Below, one piece after another: positions 32,831-41,266 of a stretch of 64,000 bases of DNA. This stretch comes from Sphingomonas folli (lineage in GTDB: Bacteria > Pseudomonadota > Alphaproteobacteria > Sphingomonadales > Sphingomonadaceae). Numbering within the stretch: position 1 is the first letter of the stretch; each line of letters begins with the position of its first letter. The notes under the pieces are model-generated. The model was not told the origin of the DNA and made no database searches. It saw only the letters and a program-made list of their open reading frames with translations. Where the stretch lies: the NCBI RefSeq assembly GCF_019429525.1, contig NZ_JAHXZL010000006.1:124001-188000 (forward strand), given 5' to 3'. The position numbers and the translations under genes were made by a program.

Positions 32831-33409
32831 CTACCCCGCCCACTCGCTCCACAGCGCCGCCGGGTCGGGGCGCGGGCGCTCCTCGAGCGCGCGACCCGGC
32901 GTGCCGATGAACACGAAGCCCGCGATCCGCTCGGGCGCGGCGCCGAACAGGTCGCGCACCGCGTCGGAGAAGGCCGCCCAGCCGGTCAGCCAGCCCGCCG
33001 CGAAGCCGTGGGCGTGCGCGGCGTGGAGCAGGTTCATGCACGCCGCCCCGGCCGACAGCTCCTGCTCCCACAAAGGGATGTGGCTCTCCGGCCGCGGCGA
33101 CGACAGCGCCACCACCAGCGCGGGCGCCTGGCGCGCGAACTGGTCCATCGCCTCCAGTTCCACGCGCGCCGCCGCGGGCCGCTCGGCGCGATAGGCCTCG
33201 ACCAGCCGCGCCGCGAGGGCGTCGCGCCGCTCGTCGGGGACGATCACGAAGCGCCACGGCGCCAGCTTGCCGTGATCGGGGGTGCGCCCGGCGAGCTGGA
33301 TCATGGCGACGAGCTGGTCGCGCGTCGGCCCGGGTGCGACGAGGTCGCGCGGCTTGCCCGAGCGGCGCGTGGCGAGCAGCGCGAGCGGCGAGGAGAGGTC
33401 GTTGAACAT
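32831..33409 (-). CDS. nitroreductase family protein (YdjA-like)
   Basis: A 192-residue FMN-dependent nitroreductase-fold protein. The family pattern is clear: RRSGKPRDLVAPGPTRDQL, then PDHGKLAPWRFVIV, GAACMNLLHAAHAHGFAAGWLTG and a GTPGRALEERPRP C-terminus. This length and motif set match YdjA, a small nitroreductase with uncertain natural substrate. It is divergent from the POT transporter across 117 bases. Confidence 0.9.
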   Translation of the reverse strand: MFNDLSSPLALLATRRSGKPRDLVAPGPTRDQLVAMIQLAGRTPDHGKLAPWRFVIVPDERRDALAARLVEAYRAERPAAARVELEAMDQFARQAPALVVALSSPRPESHIPLWEQELSAGAACMNLLHAAHAHGFAAGWLTGWAAFSDAVRDLFGAAPERIAGFVFIGTPGRALEERPRPDPAALWSEWAG

Positions 33410-33526
33410 CGCCGGGACAGATAGCGCGCCGCGGGGATATTTACAGCCGCGCCCATATCGCTAGTCTCGCGCGCAACCATCGGCGCCGCCCGCGCGCGCC
33501 CCGCCCCTCACCGGAGCCGCCCTCCC

Positions 33527-35137
33527 TTGCCCATCATCCCCACGATCGCGCTCGGTTTTCTCGCATTGCTCCTGGGCGGCGGGATCGCCGCCGCGGTGAA
33601 GCCGGGCGACGAGTTCGCCGGCCATCCCAAGGGCCTGTACGTCCTGTTCTTCGCCGAGATGTGGGAGCGCTTCTCCTACTACGGCATGCGCGCGCTGCTG
33701 ATCTTCTACCTGACCAAGCATTGGCTGTTCGACGACGGCAAGGCCAATCTGATCTACGGCGCCTATACCTCGCTGGTGTACATCACCCCGGTGCTGGGCG
33801 GCTATCTGGCGGACCGCTACCTCGGCCAGCGCCGCGCGGTGGTCTATGGCGCGGTGCTGCTCACGCTCGGCCACCTGCTGATGGCGGTGGAGGGCGACGG
33901 CGGCCAGGCCTCGGCCGCGATCAACGTGTTCTGGCTCGCGCTCGGCTTCATCATCGTCGGCTCGGGCTTCCTCAAGGCCAATATCTCGGTGATCGTGGGG
34001 CAGCTCTACCCGCTCACCGATATCCGCCGCGACGGTGCGTACACGATCTTCTACATCGGCATCAACACCGGCGCCGCGCTCGGCACGATCCTGGCCGGCT
34101 GGCTCGGTGAGACCTACGGCTGGTCCTACGGCTTCGGCGCGGCGGGGGTCGGCATGCTGCTGGGGCTGCTGGTGTTCGTGCTGGGCAAGCCGCTGCTCAA
34201 GGGGCGCGGCGAGGCGCCGCGCGCGCTGGCCCGGTCGCTCGAATGGTCGCTCTACGCGATCGGCGTCGCCGCCGTCGGCGTGATCTGGCTGCTGATCCAA
34301 TACCAGGACGTGATCGAGACGCTGCTGATGGTCTCGGGCGTGGCGCTGCTCGGCTACGTGCTGTTCGCCTCGCTCAAGCTGGAGCCGCACGCGCGCGACC
34401 GGATGTTCGCGGTGCTCTTCCTGATCGCGCTCAATCCCCTGTTCTGGGGGCTGTACGAGCAGGCCGGCGGCAGCCTCAACCTGTACACCGACCGCTTCGT
34501 CGACCGCGGCGGCGTGCCGGCCTCGCTGTTCCAGTCGGTCAACCCGATCTACATCGTGCTGCTCGGGCCGATCTTCGCGGGCCTGTGGGTGTCGCTCGGG
34601 CGGCGCGGCTGGGAGCCCTCGGCGCCGGCCAAGTTCGGGCTGGCGCTGGTGCAGGTGGCGCTGAGCTTCCTGCTCTTCGTCTGGGGCGCGCGGCTGTACG
34701 GCGCGGCGCTGACCCCGGTGTACCTCGTCTTCATGATCTACTTCTTCCAGACCTCGGGCGAGTTGTGCCTGTCGCCGGTGGGCCTCTCGGCGATGAACCG
34801 GCTGGCGCCGCGCCACCTCGCCAGCCTGATCATGGGCGCGTGGTTCTACATGACCGCGGTGGGCAATTTCGTCGCGGGCAAGATCGGCGAGGCCACCGGC
34901 GGCGGCGAGGGCGGGACGATGACGCGCGACGGCACGCTGGCGGTGTACGAGACGATCGGCTGGTGGGCGATGGGGATCGCGCTGCTGGTGCTGCTGGTGA
35001 GCCCGCTGGTGCGCCGCCTGATGCACCTCGACACGCTGCGCGACCACGACGACTCGCACGCGATGGCGGGCGAGGCCGAGCTGGCCGAGCCGCAGGCGGC
35101 GGGCTTCGACAGCGGAAGCGCGACGCGGCGGGGGTGA
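33527..35137 (+). CDS. POT-family (PTR2) peptide transporter
   Basis: A 536-residue proton-coupled di/tripeptide transporter with about 14 hydrophobic helices. The PTR2 signature is evident: FFAEMWERFSYYGMRALL (ExxER-type motif) in helix 1, the GGYLADRYLG loop between helices 2 and 3, and FYIGINTGAALG in helix 5. The TTG start gives MPIIPTIALG. C-terminal residues after the last helix are acidic and Ala-rich. It is followed by a low-GC patch. Confidence 0.94.
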   Translation: MPIIPTIALGFLALLLGGGIAAAVKPGDEFAGHPKGLYVLFFAEMWERFSYYGMRALLIFYLTKHWLFDDGKANLIYGAYTSLVYITPVLGGYLADRYLGQRRAVVYGAVLLTLGHLLMAVEGDGGQASAAINVFWLALGFIIVGSGFLKANISVIVGQLYPLTDIRRDGAYTIFYIGINTGAALGTILAGWLGETYGWSYGFGAAGVGMLLGLLVFVLGKPLLKGRGEAPRALARSLEWSLYAIGVAAVGVIWLLIQYQDVIETLLMVSGVALLGYVLFASLKLEPHARDRMFAVLFLIALNPLFWGLYEQAGGSLNLYTDRFVDRGGVPASLFQSVNPIYIVLLGPIFAGLWVSLGRRGWEPSAPAKFGLALVQVALSFLLFVWGARLYGAALTPVYLVFMIYFFQTSGELCLSPVGLSAMNRLAPRHLASLIMGAWFYMTAVGNFVAGKIGEATGGGEGGTMTRDGTLAVYETIGWWAMGIALLVLLVSPLVRRLMHLDTLRDHDDSHAMAGEAELAEPQAAGFDSGSATRRG

Positions 35138-35262
35138 GCGGAGTTCTCACGCGGCTCGCAGCGTATACCTCTGAAGTATTGCCGACCAAGATAGGTCAAT
35201 CTACTCAAGTAGCCACATCAGGCTTCAAAAATGATACGATGCGCCGGCCTCTCGCGGGAACA

Positions 35263-35282
35263 CCCTCTACTTAGTGAGAGGG
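35263..35282 (+). terminator. hairpin with T-rich tail in the low-GC patch
   Basis: CCCTCT and AGAGGG flank an eight-base loop, followed by CATTTGATTTTTC. The six-pair stem is short but the T run is the clearest in this part of the window. It may terminate transcription from the POT gene, about 130 bases upstream. Confidence 0.4.
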
Positions 35283-35315
35283 CATTTGATTTTTCTAGGC
35301 GAGGAGTCAGTTGCA

Positions 35316-35564
35316 ATGACAAGCGTATCGACTTCCGCTCGCACCAAATACTCTTTATCTGCCTCCTGAGTGTCCGAGCAGCGACGCGAGGTGATCGCGA
35401 ACGATGTCGCTAAGGTCATCCAGCTTCATGCTGGACATGACGCCTATGTTGACGTGAATTACGGCAACTCCGTCAACTCTGGTACATCTGTCGATCCTGA
35501 GATCGATAGCGACACACATCCAACAGGGCATGACGAGGAGGGCCGGAGAAATCCAATCCGGTGA
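35316..35564 (+). pseudogene. small hypothetical ORF interrupted by an in-frame TGA
   Basis: An ATG at 35316 with AGGAG just upstream opens a frame that stops at TGA 35367-35369 after 17 codons, then continues in the same frame from GTG 35370 for 64 more codons. The second part is hydrophilic: REVIANDVAKVIQLHAGHDA followed by an Asp/Asn/Ser-rich tail. Either one gene has gained a nonsense mutation, or only the second part is used. No family was recognised. Base composition is clearly lower in GC than its neighbours. Confidence 0.3.
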
Positions 35565-35591
35565 CTTAGTTGTTTACGTGCGAGGTCCCCT

Positions 35592-36287
35592 ATGTTGACG
35601 CCTAGCTTCATCGCCCTCGCTCTGCCGGTATTACTGCTACTGGCCGGGCGCGCGCTGGTCGGCGGAGGTCCCGCTCTGCCGCCTCCGCCGACCAGCCCCC
35701 TCGTTCGTGCCGCCATGGAAGAAATACCTCTCCACAGCGTTCGCGCGTCATCGGCGGGAGAGAGACCAGATCGTCGGAAGGTGACCTCATCGGAGTGCAG
35801 CTGTTCGAGCGCTCTCGACGTCTCACTACCGACGTCTGCTTCCGCGTCGGCTATCACACCCTGTACGGACGCTACGCCGAGCCGGGCCGCCCTTTTCATC
35901 AGTTCGAGGGAATCAAGCTGAGCGGAGATTGCGGGCTCGTCGTGGACGAATCCTTCACCTCACTCCCCCATGGCATTGACCCACAGGCCGCGGCGAACGC
36001 GCTTCAGACGCTCTACGATGCCACCGTCGCAGTGCAGCAGCGCGAGCCATCGCAACATGACGGTGGTTTGCGTCAAGCTGGAATGGCGCAAGCGTTGCCA
36101 GGTGCGATCGAAGGACCTGCTTGCCGTCTTGCCGCTGCAGGATCTGTATAAGGTCGAGCCAACGGGAGCAGGCTGGTCCTTCTATACGCGCTCCAATTAC
36201 GAGACGATGTGGCACATCGAGCTTCTCCCCGCCGGTAAGGGCACGCAGATGATCCGCCTCACCGAGGAACGCATTCCTCCCTTCTGA
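35592..36287 (+). pseudogene. frameshifted secreted protein gene
   Basis: Coding character moves between frames. It opens at ATG 35592 with a signal-peptide-like start (MLTPSFIALALPVLLLLAGR), passes around 35700-35790 into the next frame (RVGYHTLYGRYAEPGRPFHQ and DESFTSLPHGIDPQAAANAL), then returns to the first frame near 36045-36057 (VVCVKLEWRKRCQVRSKDLL and IELLPAGKGTQMIRLTEERI) to TGA 36287. All three parts have GC-rich third positions, so the gene probably encoded a roughly 230-residue exported protein that lost its frame through two small indels. Function unknown. A sequencing error cannot be excluded. Confidence 0.4.
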
Positions 36288-36408
36288 TCCGTCACGCGCC
36301 CGCACTGAGCCGCCCGACACCAATCGACACGCGACAGCCGCGCGCTACTGCGCCATCATGCCGGCACGACGCGACCGCGACCCACGCGGCGCGCGCACGG
36401 GAGAGACG

Positions 36409-38043
36409 ATGCCGCCGCTGCTCGGGCTGATGCAGGACATGCCGCTCACGGTCGACCGCTTCCTCGACCATGCGGCGGAGTGGCACCCGCGCCGCGAGAT
36501 CGTCTCGCGCGACGCCGCCGGCGCGGTCAGCCGCAGCGACTATGCCGGGCTGCACCGCACCGCCAAGCAGGTGTCCGCCGCGCTCGCCGGGCTCGGCATC
36601 CTGCCGGGGGACCGCGTCGCGACGCTCGGCTGGAACGGCTTCCGCCACCTCGCCGCCTGGTACGGCGCGACCAACATGGGCGCGGTGCTGCACACGCTCA
36701 ACCCGCGGCTGTTCCCCGAGCAGATCCGCTACATCGCCGCGCACGCCGGTGACCGGCTGCTGTTCGCCGACCCGGAATGTGCCGCGCTGGCGCAGCGGCT
36801 GGCGCGCGAGGTCGGCACGATCGAGCGGGTCGTCTATCTCTGCGGCGCGGACGCGCTGCCCGAGGGCGGCGGCATCGCCTTCGACGAGCTGGTCGCGGCG
36901 CAGCCGACCGACCACCCCTGGGGCGGCTTCGACGAGCGCGCCGCGTGCGGGCTGTGTTACACCTCGGGCACCACCGGCCTACCCAAGGGCGTGCTCTACT
37001 CGCACCGGTCGAACTGGCTCCACACGCTGATGGCGCTCCAGCACGACGCCATGGGCCTGTCCGCGCGCGACAGCCTGCTGCTGGTGGTGCCGATGTATCA
37101 TGCCAACAGCTGGGGCGTGGTCTATTCGGCGCCCGCGGTCGGCGCCAAGCTGGTGCTGCCGGGCCAGCGGATGGACGGCGCCGCGCTGTACGAGCTGATC
37201 GAGCAGGAGCAGGTGACCTTCTCCGCCGCGGTGCCGACGGTGTGGCACGGGCTGCTCCAGCACCTGCGCGGCACCGGACAGGGCTTCACCTCGCTGGAGC
37301 GCGTGATCATCGGCGGCGCCGCCCCGCCCGAGGCGCTGATCCGCGCCTTCCAGGACGATTACGGCGTCGAGGTGGTGCAGGGCTGGGGCATGACCGAGAC
37401 CTCGCCGCTGGCGACGCTCTCCTCCCCGACCGCGGACGTGCTGGCGCAGCCCTATGACGCGCAGGTGCGGCGCAAGGCGATGCAGGGGCGGCCGGTGTGC
37501 GGGCTCGAGCTGCGGCTGGTCGACGATGCGGGCACGGTGCTGCCGCACGACGGTGCCAGCGCGGGGCGACTGCTGATCCGCGGGCCGACGATCGCGCGCG
37601 CTTACTACGGCGAAGCGGAGGAGGCGGTCGACGCGGCGGGCTGGTTCGACACCGGCGACGTCGCGGTGATCGACCAGGCCGGCTATGTGCGGATCACCGA
37701 TCGTGCCAAGGACATCGTCAAGTCGGGCGGCGAGTGGATCAGCTCGATCGAGATCGAGAACCTCGCCGCGGCGCACCCGTCGGTCGCGGTGGCGGCCGTC
37801 ATCGGCGTGGCGCACCCGACCTGGGGCGAGCGCCCCGTGCTGCTGGTCCAGCCCGCGCCGGGTGAGCGCTGCGACGCGGACGCGCTGCTCGCCTTCCTCG
37901 ACGGCAAGATCGCGCGCTGGTGGATGCCCGACGCGGTGCTGGCGGTGGAGTCGATCCCGCTCGGCGCGACGGGCAAGATCGACAAGAAGCTGCTGCGCGA
38001 GCGGTGGCGCGACTACCGGCTGGAGGAGGCGGCGGGGGGGTGA
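36409..38043 (+). CDS. fatty-acyl-CoA synthetase (AMP-forming)
   Basis: A 544-residue ANL-superfamily enzyme that activates a carboxylic acid through an acyl-adenylate to its CoA thioester. Core motifs are the P-loop YTSGTTGLPKG, the GWGMTETSPLA motif A5, TGDVAVID (A7) and, near the C-terminus, ATGKIDKKLLRE with the catalytic lysine. Its overall pattern is nearest to medium- or long-chain acyl-CoA ligases of the AlkK type, acting in fatty-acid use. The ATG at 36409 has GGAGAG upstream; 36358 is a weaker alternative. Confidence 0.9.
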   Translation: MPPLLGLMQDMPLTVDRFLDHAAEWHPRREIVSRDAAGAVSRSDYAGLHRTAKQVSAALAGLGILPGDRVATLGWNGFRHLAAWYGATNMGAVLHTLNPRLFPEQIRYIAAHAGDRLLFADPECAALAQRLAREVGTIERVVYLCGADALPEGGGIAFDELVAAQPTDHPWGGFDERAACGLCYTSGTTGLPKGVLYSHRSNWLHTLMALQHDAMGLSARDSLLLVVPMYHANSWGVVYSAPAVGAKLVLPGQRMDGAALYELIEQEQVTFSAAVPTVWHGLLQHLRGTGQGFTSLERVIIGGAAPPEALIRAFQDDYGVEVVQGWGMTETSPLATLSSPTADVLAQPYDAQVRRKAMQGRPVCGLELRLVDDAGTVLPHDGASAGRLLIRGPTIARAYYGEAEEAVDAAGWFDTGDVAVIDQAGYVRITDRAKDIVKSGGEWISSIEIENLAAAHPSVAVAAVIGVAHPTWGERPVLLVQPAPGERCDADALLAFLDGKIARWWMPDAVLAVESIPLGATGKIDKKLLRERWRDYRLEEAAGG

Positions 38044-38106
38044 TGGCGGTACACATCATGCAGAACATTTTGCAGAGGGATGCTGGACGGGGAGGATGTC
38101 CTTCGA

Positions 38107-38499
38107 TCACCCCAGGAACGGCGCGGCGATCTCGGGGCGGATGCGGAGCAGCCGGCCGGTGGCGCGGTCGAGCAGCGCCCAGGTCGTGACGCCCTCGACT
38201 CGCACGCGGCCGTCGCTGCCGAGGAAGCGGAAATGGCGGTCGAAGCGCGCGCCGCGCGGCGCCCCCGGCACCCAGGTCTCGCCCGTCACCGTCTCGCCCG
38301 CGACGACGTTGCCGCGATAGTCGATCTCGTGGCGGGTCACGACCCAGACATGCGCCGCCTGCTGCTCGGGCGGCGCCACCGCCGCCCAGTGCGCCACCGC
38401 CAGGTCCTGGATCCAGCGCACCCACACCGCATTGTTGACATGGCCGAGCTCGTCGATGTCCTCGGGCCGGGCGGTGACCTGGCGACGGAACGGCGTCAC
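38107..38499 (-). CDS. acyl-CoA thioesterase (4HBT hotdog fold)
   Basis: A 130-residue hotdog-fold thioesterase. The active-site pattern DIDELGHVNNAVWVRWI has the Asp/His-Asn residues of the 4HBT family, followed by EIDYRGNVVAGETV. Its GTG start overlaps the DedA stop as GTGA, so it is coupled to that gene. It lies convergent with the acyl-CoA synthetase; a shared acyl-CoA role is plausible but unproven. Confidence 0.88.
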   Translation of the reverse strand: MTPFRRQVTARPEDIDELGHVNNAVWVRWIQDLAVAHWAAVAPPEQQAAHVWVVTRHEIDYRGNVVAGETVTGETWVPGAPRGARFDRHFRFLGSDGRVRVEGVTTWALLDRATGRLLRIRPEIAAPFLG

Positions 38500-39059
38500 G
38501 CGCGGCGGCTCCTGATGCGATGGACCAGCGCGACCGCCGCGCCGGCCGCGACCACGCTCCCCGCCAGCCACCATAGCCGCGGATCGTGCCGCAGCCGCCC
38601 GACCGCCGCCTCGAACGTGTCGCCGAAGACGAAACCGATCGTCGTGAAGGTGATCGCCCACAGCATCGCCGACACCGCGTTGACCGCGGCGTACAGCCGC
38701 GGGCGGATCCCGGCGGTGCCGATCGCGATCGGGCTGATCGTGCGCAGCCCGTACAGGAAGCGGAAGGCGAAGATGAAGCCGACCGGATGGCGCTCCAGCG
38801 CGGCCATCGCCCTGGCGAAGGCGGGGCGCTCGCGCGCGGCGGCGACCCAGCGATGGTCGCGGAAGCGTCGACCGGCGTAGAAATAGGCCTGGTCGGCGGT
38901 GAACGAGCCCGCCGCCGCCGCGGCCATCGCGCCGGCGAGCGGGAACATCTCCTGGTGCGCCAGCAGCCCACCCGCGATCACCGCGGCCTCGCCCTCCAGC
39001 GCGGCGCCGGCGAACACCGCCGCCAGCCCGTAGCGCGCGACGATCGCCTCGATCGTCAC
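38496..39059 (-). CDS. DedA-family membrane protein
   Basis: A DedA/SNARE-associated family membrane protein of about 187 residues with four or five hydrophobic segments. The pattern EGEAAVIAGGLLAHQ, then FTADQAYFYAGRRFRDH and FRFLYGLRTISPIAIG (with the conserved Arg residues) matches proteins implicated in lipid-carrier flipping and membrane homeostasis. GTG at 39059 is the likely start, as upstream in-frame sequence is antisense to the peptidase gene. It is coupled downstream to the thioesterase by GTGA. Confidence 0.85.
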   Translation of the reverse strand: MTIEAIVARYGLAAVFAGAALEGEAAVIAGGLLAHQEMFPLAGAMAAAAAGSFTADQAYFYAGRRFRDHRWVAAARERPAFARAMAALERHPVGFIFAFRFLYGLRTISPIAIGTAGIRPRLYAAVNAVSAMLWAITFTTIGFVFGDTFEAAVGRLRHDPRLWWLAGSVVAAGAAVALVHRIRSRRA

Positions 39060-39081
39060 GAGGCGCGGTGCCGGTCGCGCC

Positions 39082-41139
39082 TCATGACTCGACCCCCAGC
39101 TGCCACAGCACGAAGGCGTGCTCCTCGGCGGCCTCGCGCAGGCTCTCGAACCGCCCCGACTTCCCGCCATGGCCCGCGCCCATGTTGGTCTTGAGCAGCA
39201 GCAGGTTGTCGTCGGTCTTGGTGGCGCGCAGGCGGGCGGCCCATTTCGCCGGCTCCCAATAGGTCACGCGCGGGTCGTTGAGCCCACCCGAGATGAACAG
39301 GGGCGGGTAGGCCTGGACGCGGACGTTGTCGTACGGGCTGTAGCCGCGGATCAGGTGGAAGGCGGCCGCGTCCTCGATCGGGTTGCCCCATTCCGGCCAC
39401 TCGCCCGGCGTGAGCGGCAGCGTCTCGTCGAGCATGGTGTTGAGCACGTCGACGAAGGGCACGTCGGCGATCACCGCGCCCCACAGCTCGGGGTCCGAAT
39501 TGACCACCGCGCCCATCAGCTCGCCGCCCGCCGAGCGACCCGCGACCGCGATCCGGCCAGCGCTGGTCCAGCCTCCCGCGATCAGCCCGCGCGCGACGTC
39601 GACGAAGTCGGTGAAGGTGTTGGCGCGCTTCTCGAGCTTGCCGTCGTGGTACCATTGCTGGCCGAGGTCGTCGCCGCCGCGGATATGCGCGATGGCATAA
39701 GCGAAGCCGCGGTCGAGCAGCGATAGCCGCCCGGTCGAGAAGCCCGGCGGGATGGCGTGGCCGTAGGCGCCATAGGCGTAAAGGAACAGGGGCCGCGAGC
39801 CGTCACGCGGGAAGTCGCGCGGGTAGACGATCGAGACGGGGACCTCGGTGCCATCGCGCGCGGTGATCCTGACCCGCTCGGTGGCGTAGCGCGCGCCGTC
39901 ATAGCCCGAGGGGATCTCCTGCACCTTGAGCACCGTCAGCGCGCCGCTGGCGACGTCATAGTCGTAGACGGTACCGGGGGTGACCATCGACTCATAGCCG
40001 AGCCGCAGCACCCGCGTGTCATGCTCGGGATTGTCGCCGATCCCGGCGGTGTAGCTCGCCTCGGGGAAGGCGATGCGGCGCGGCGCCTCGTCGGGATCGT
40101 AGGAATGGATCTCGATCTGGTCGAGCCCGTCCTCGCGCCCCTCGACCACGAGATAGTCGAGGAAGCAGTCGACGCCGGTCATGTAGAAATGCGGGCTCGG
40201 CGCGATCCGCTCGGTCCACTCGCCCGGCGCGGCGATCGGCGCGGTGACGAGGCGCCACATCGGATCGGTGTCGTTGGTGTGGATGAACAGCGTGTCGCCG
40301 TGCGTGTCGACGTCATACTCGCGCCCTTCCCGCCGCGGCGCGACCAGGATCGGCGCCGCGAACGGGTCGTCCGCGGGGAGCAGCCGCACCTCGCTGGTGA
40401 CATGGTCGCCGGTCGAGATCACGATCCAGCGGCGATCGCTCGTCTCGCCGACCGCGACGCGATAGCCCTCGTCGTCCTCGTGGTAGAGCTCGACGTCCTC
40501 CGTCGGGTCGGTGCCGAGGCGGTGGAAGCGCGCGTTGTCGGTGCGCCACTCCTTGTTGGCGAGCCCGTAGAGGAAGCCCGCGTCGTCGGCGCTCCAGACG
40601 ATGTCGGAGAGCATGCCGGGGATCGTGTCGGGCAGCAGCGCGCCGGTGGTCAGATCCTTGACGTGGATCGTGAAGCGCTCCGAGCCATCGCCGTCGATCG
40701 CATAGGCGAGCTTCGTCGCGTCGTTCGAGATCGCGAAGGCGCCGAGACGGAAATAGTCCTTGCCCTCGGCGAGCGCCGGCTCGTCGAGCAGCAGCTCGTC
40801 GGAACCGCCGGCGACGGGCTTGCGCCACCATCGGCGATACTGGCCGCCGGTCTCGAACGCGGTCCAGTAGACATAGTCGCCGTCCTTCTGGGGGACGCTC
40901 GACTCGTCCTCCTTGATGCGCGCCTTCATCTCCTCGTAGAGCCGGTCCACCAGCGCCTGGTGGGGCGCCATCTGCGCCTCGAAATAGGCGTTCTCGGCCG
41001 CGAGATAGGCGAGCACGTCAGGGTCGGTCACCTCGGGGTAGCCCGGGTCCTTGAGCCAGGCATAAGGATCCTCGACGGTGACGCCGTGGCGCGTGAAGGA
41101 ATGGGGGCGCGTCGCGGCGACGGGAGGAGGGAGCGTCAT
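39082..41139 (-). CDS. ptrB: S9 family peptidase (oligopeptidase B)
   Basis: A 685-residue prolyl-oligopeptidase-family serine peptidase, close to oligopeptidase B, which cleaves short peptides after Arg or Lys in the cytoplasm. An N-terminal beta-propeller of about 400 residues precedes the hydrolase domain. The catalytic triad is visible: Ser536 in GRSAGGE, Asp622 in GGLNDPRV and His657 in GAGHGGKSGR, at the spacing expected of the family. There is no signal peptide. Length fits OpdB. Confidence 0.94.
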   Translation of the reverse strand: MTLPPPVAATRPHSFTRHGVTVEDPYAWLKDPGYPEVTDPDVLAYLAAENAYFEAQMAPHQALVDRLYEEMKARIKEDESSVPQKDGDYVYWTAFETGGQYRRWWRKPVAGGSDELLLDEPALAEGKDYFRLGAFAISNDATKLAYAIDGDGSERFTIHVKDLTTGALLPDTIPGMLSDIVWSADDAGFLYGLANKEWRTDNARFHRLGTDPTEDVELYHEDDEGYRVAVGETSDRRWIVISTGDHVTSEVRLLPADDPFAAPILVAPRREGREYDVDTHGDTLFIHTNDTDPMWRLVTAPIAAPGEWTERIAPSPHFYMTGVDCFLDYLVVEGREDGLDQIEIHSYDPDEAPRRIAFPEASYTAGIGDNPEHDTRVLRLGYESMVTPGTVYDYDVASGALTVLKVQEIPSGYDGARYATERVRITARDGTEVPVSIVYPRDFPRDGSRPLFLYAYGAYGHAIPPGFSTGRLSLLDRGFAYAIAHIRGGDDLGQQWYHDGKLEKRANTFTDFVDVARGLIAGGWTSAGRIAVAGRSAGGELMGAVVNSDPELWGAVIADVPFVDVLNTMLDETLPLTPGEWPEWGNPIEDAAAFHLIRGYSPYDNVRVQAYPPLFISGGLNDPRVTYWEPAKWAARLRATKTDDNLLLLKTNMGAGHGGKSGRFESLREAAEEHAFVLWQLGVES

Positions 41140-41266
41140 CCCGCGCTACGTAGGGTGTGCGCGGGGGAGCGGCAACAAGGGTGTGACGGCACGCCGCCTT
41201 CCTGCGCGGCGTGGCAGGGCGGCGTGGCAGGGCGGCGCGCTCGGGCGCGCACCGGTCGGCTACGTC

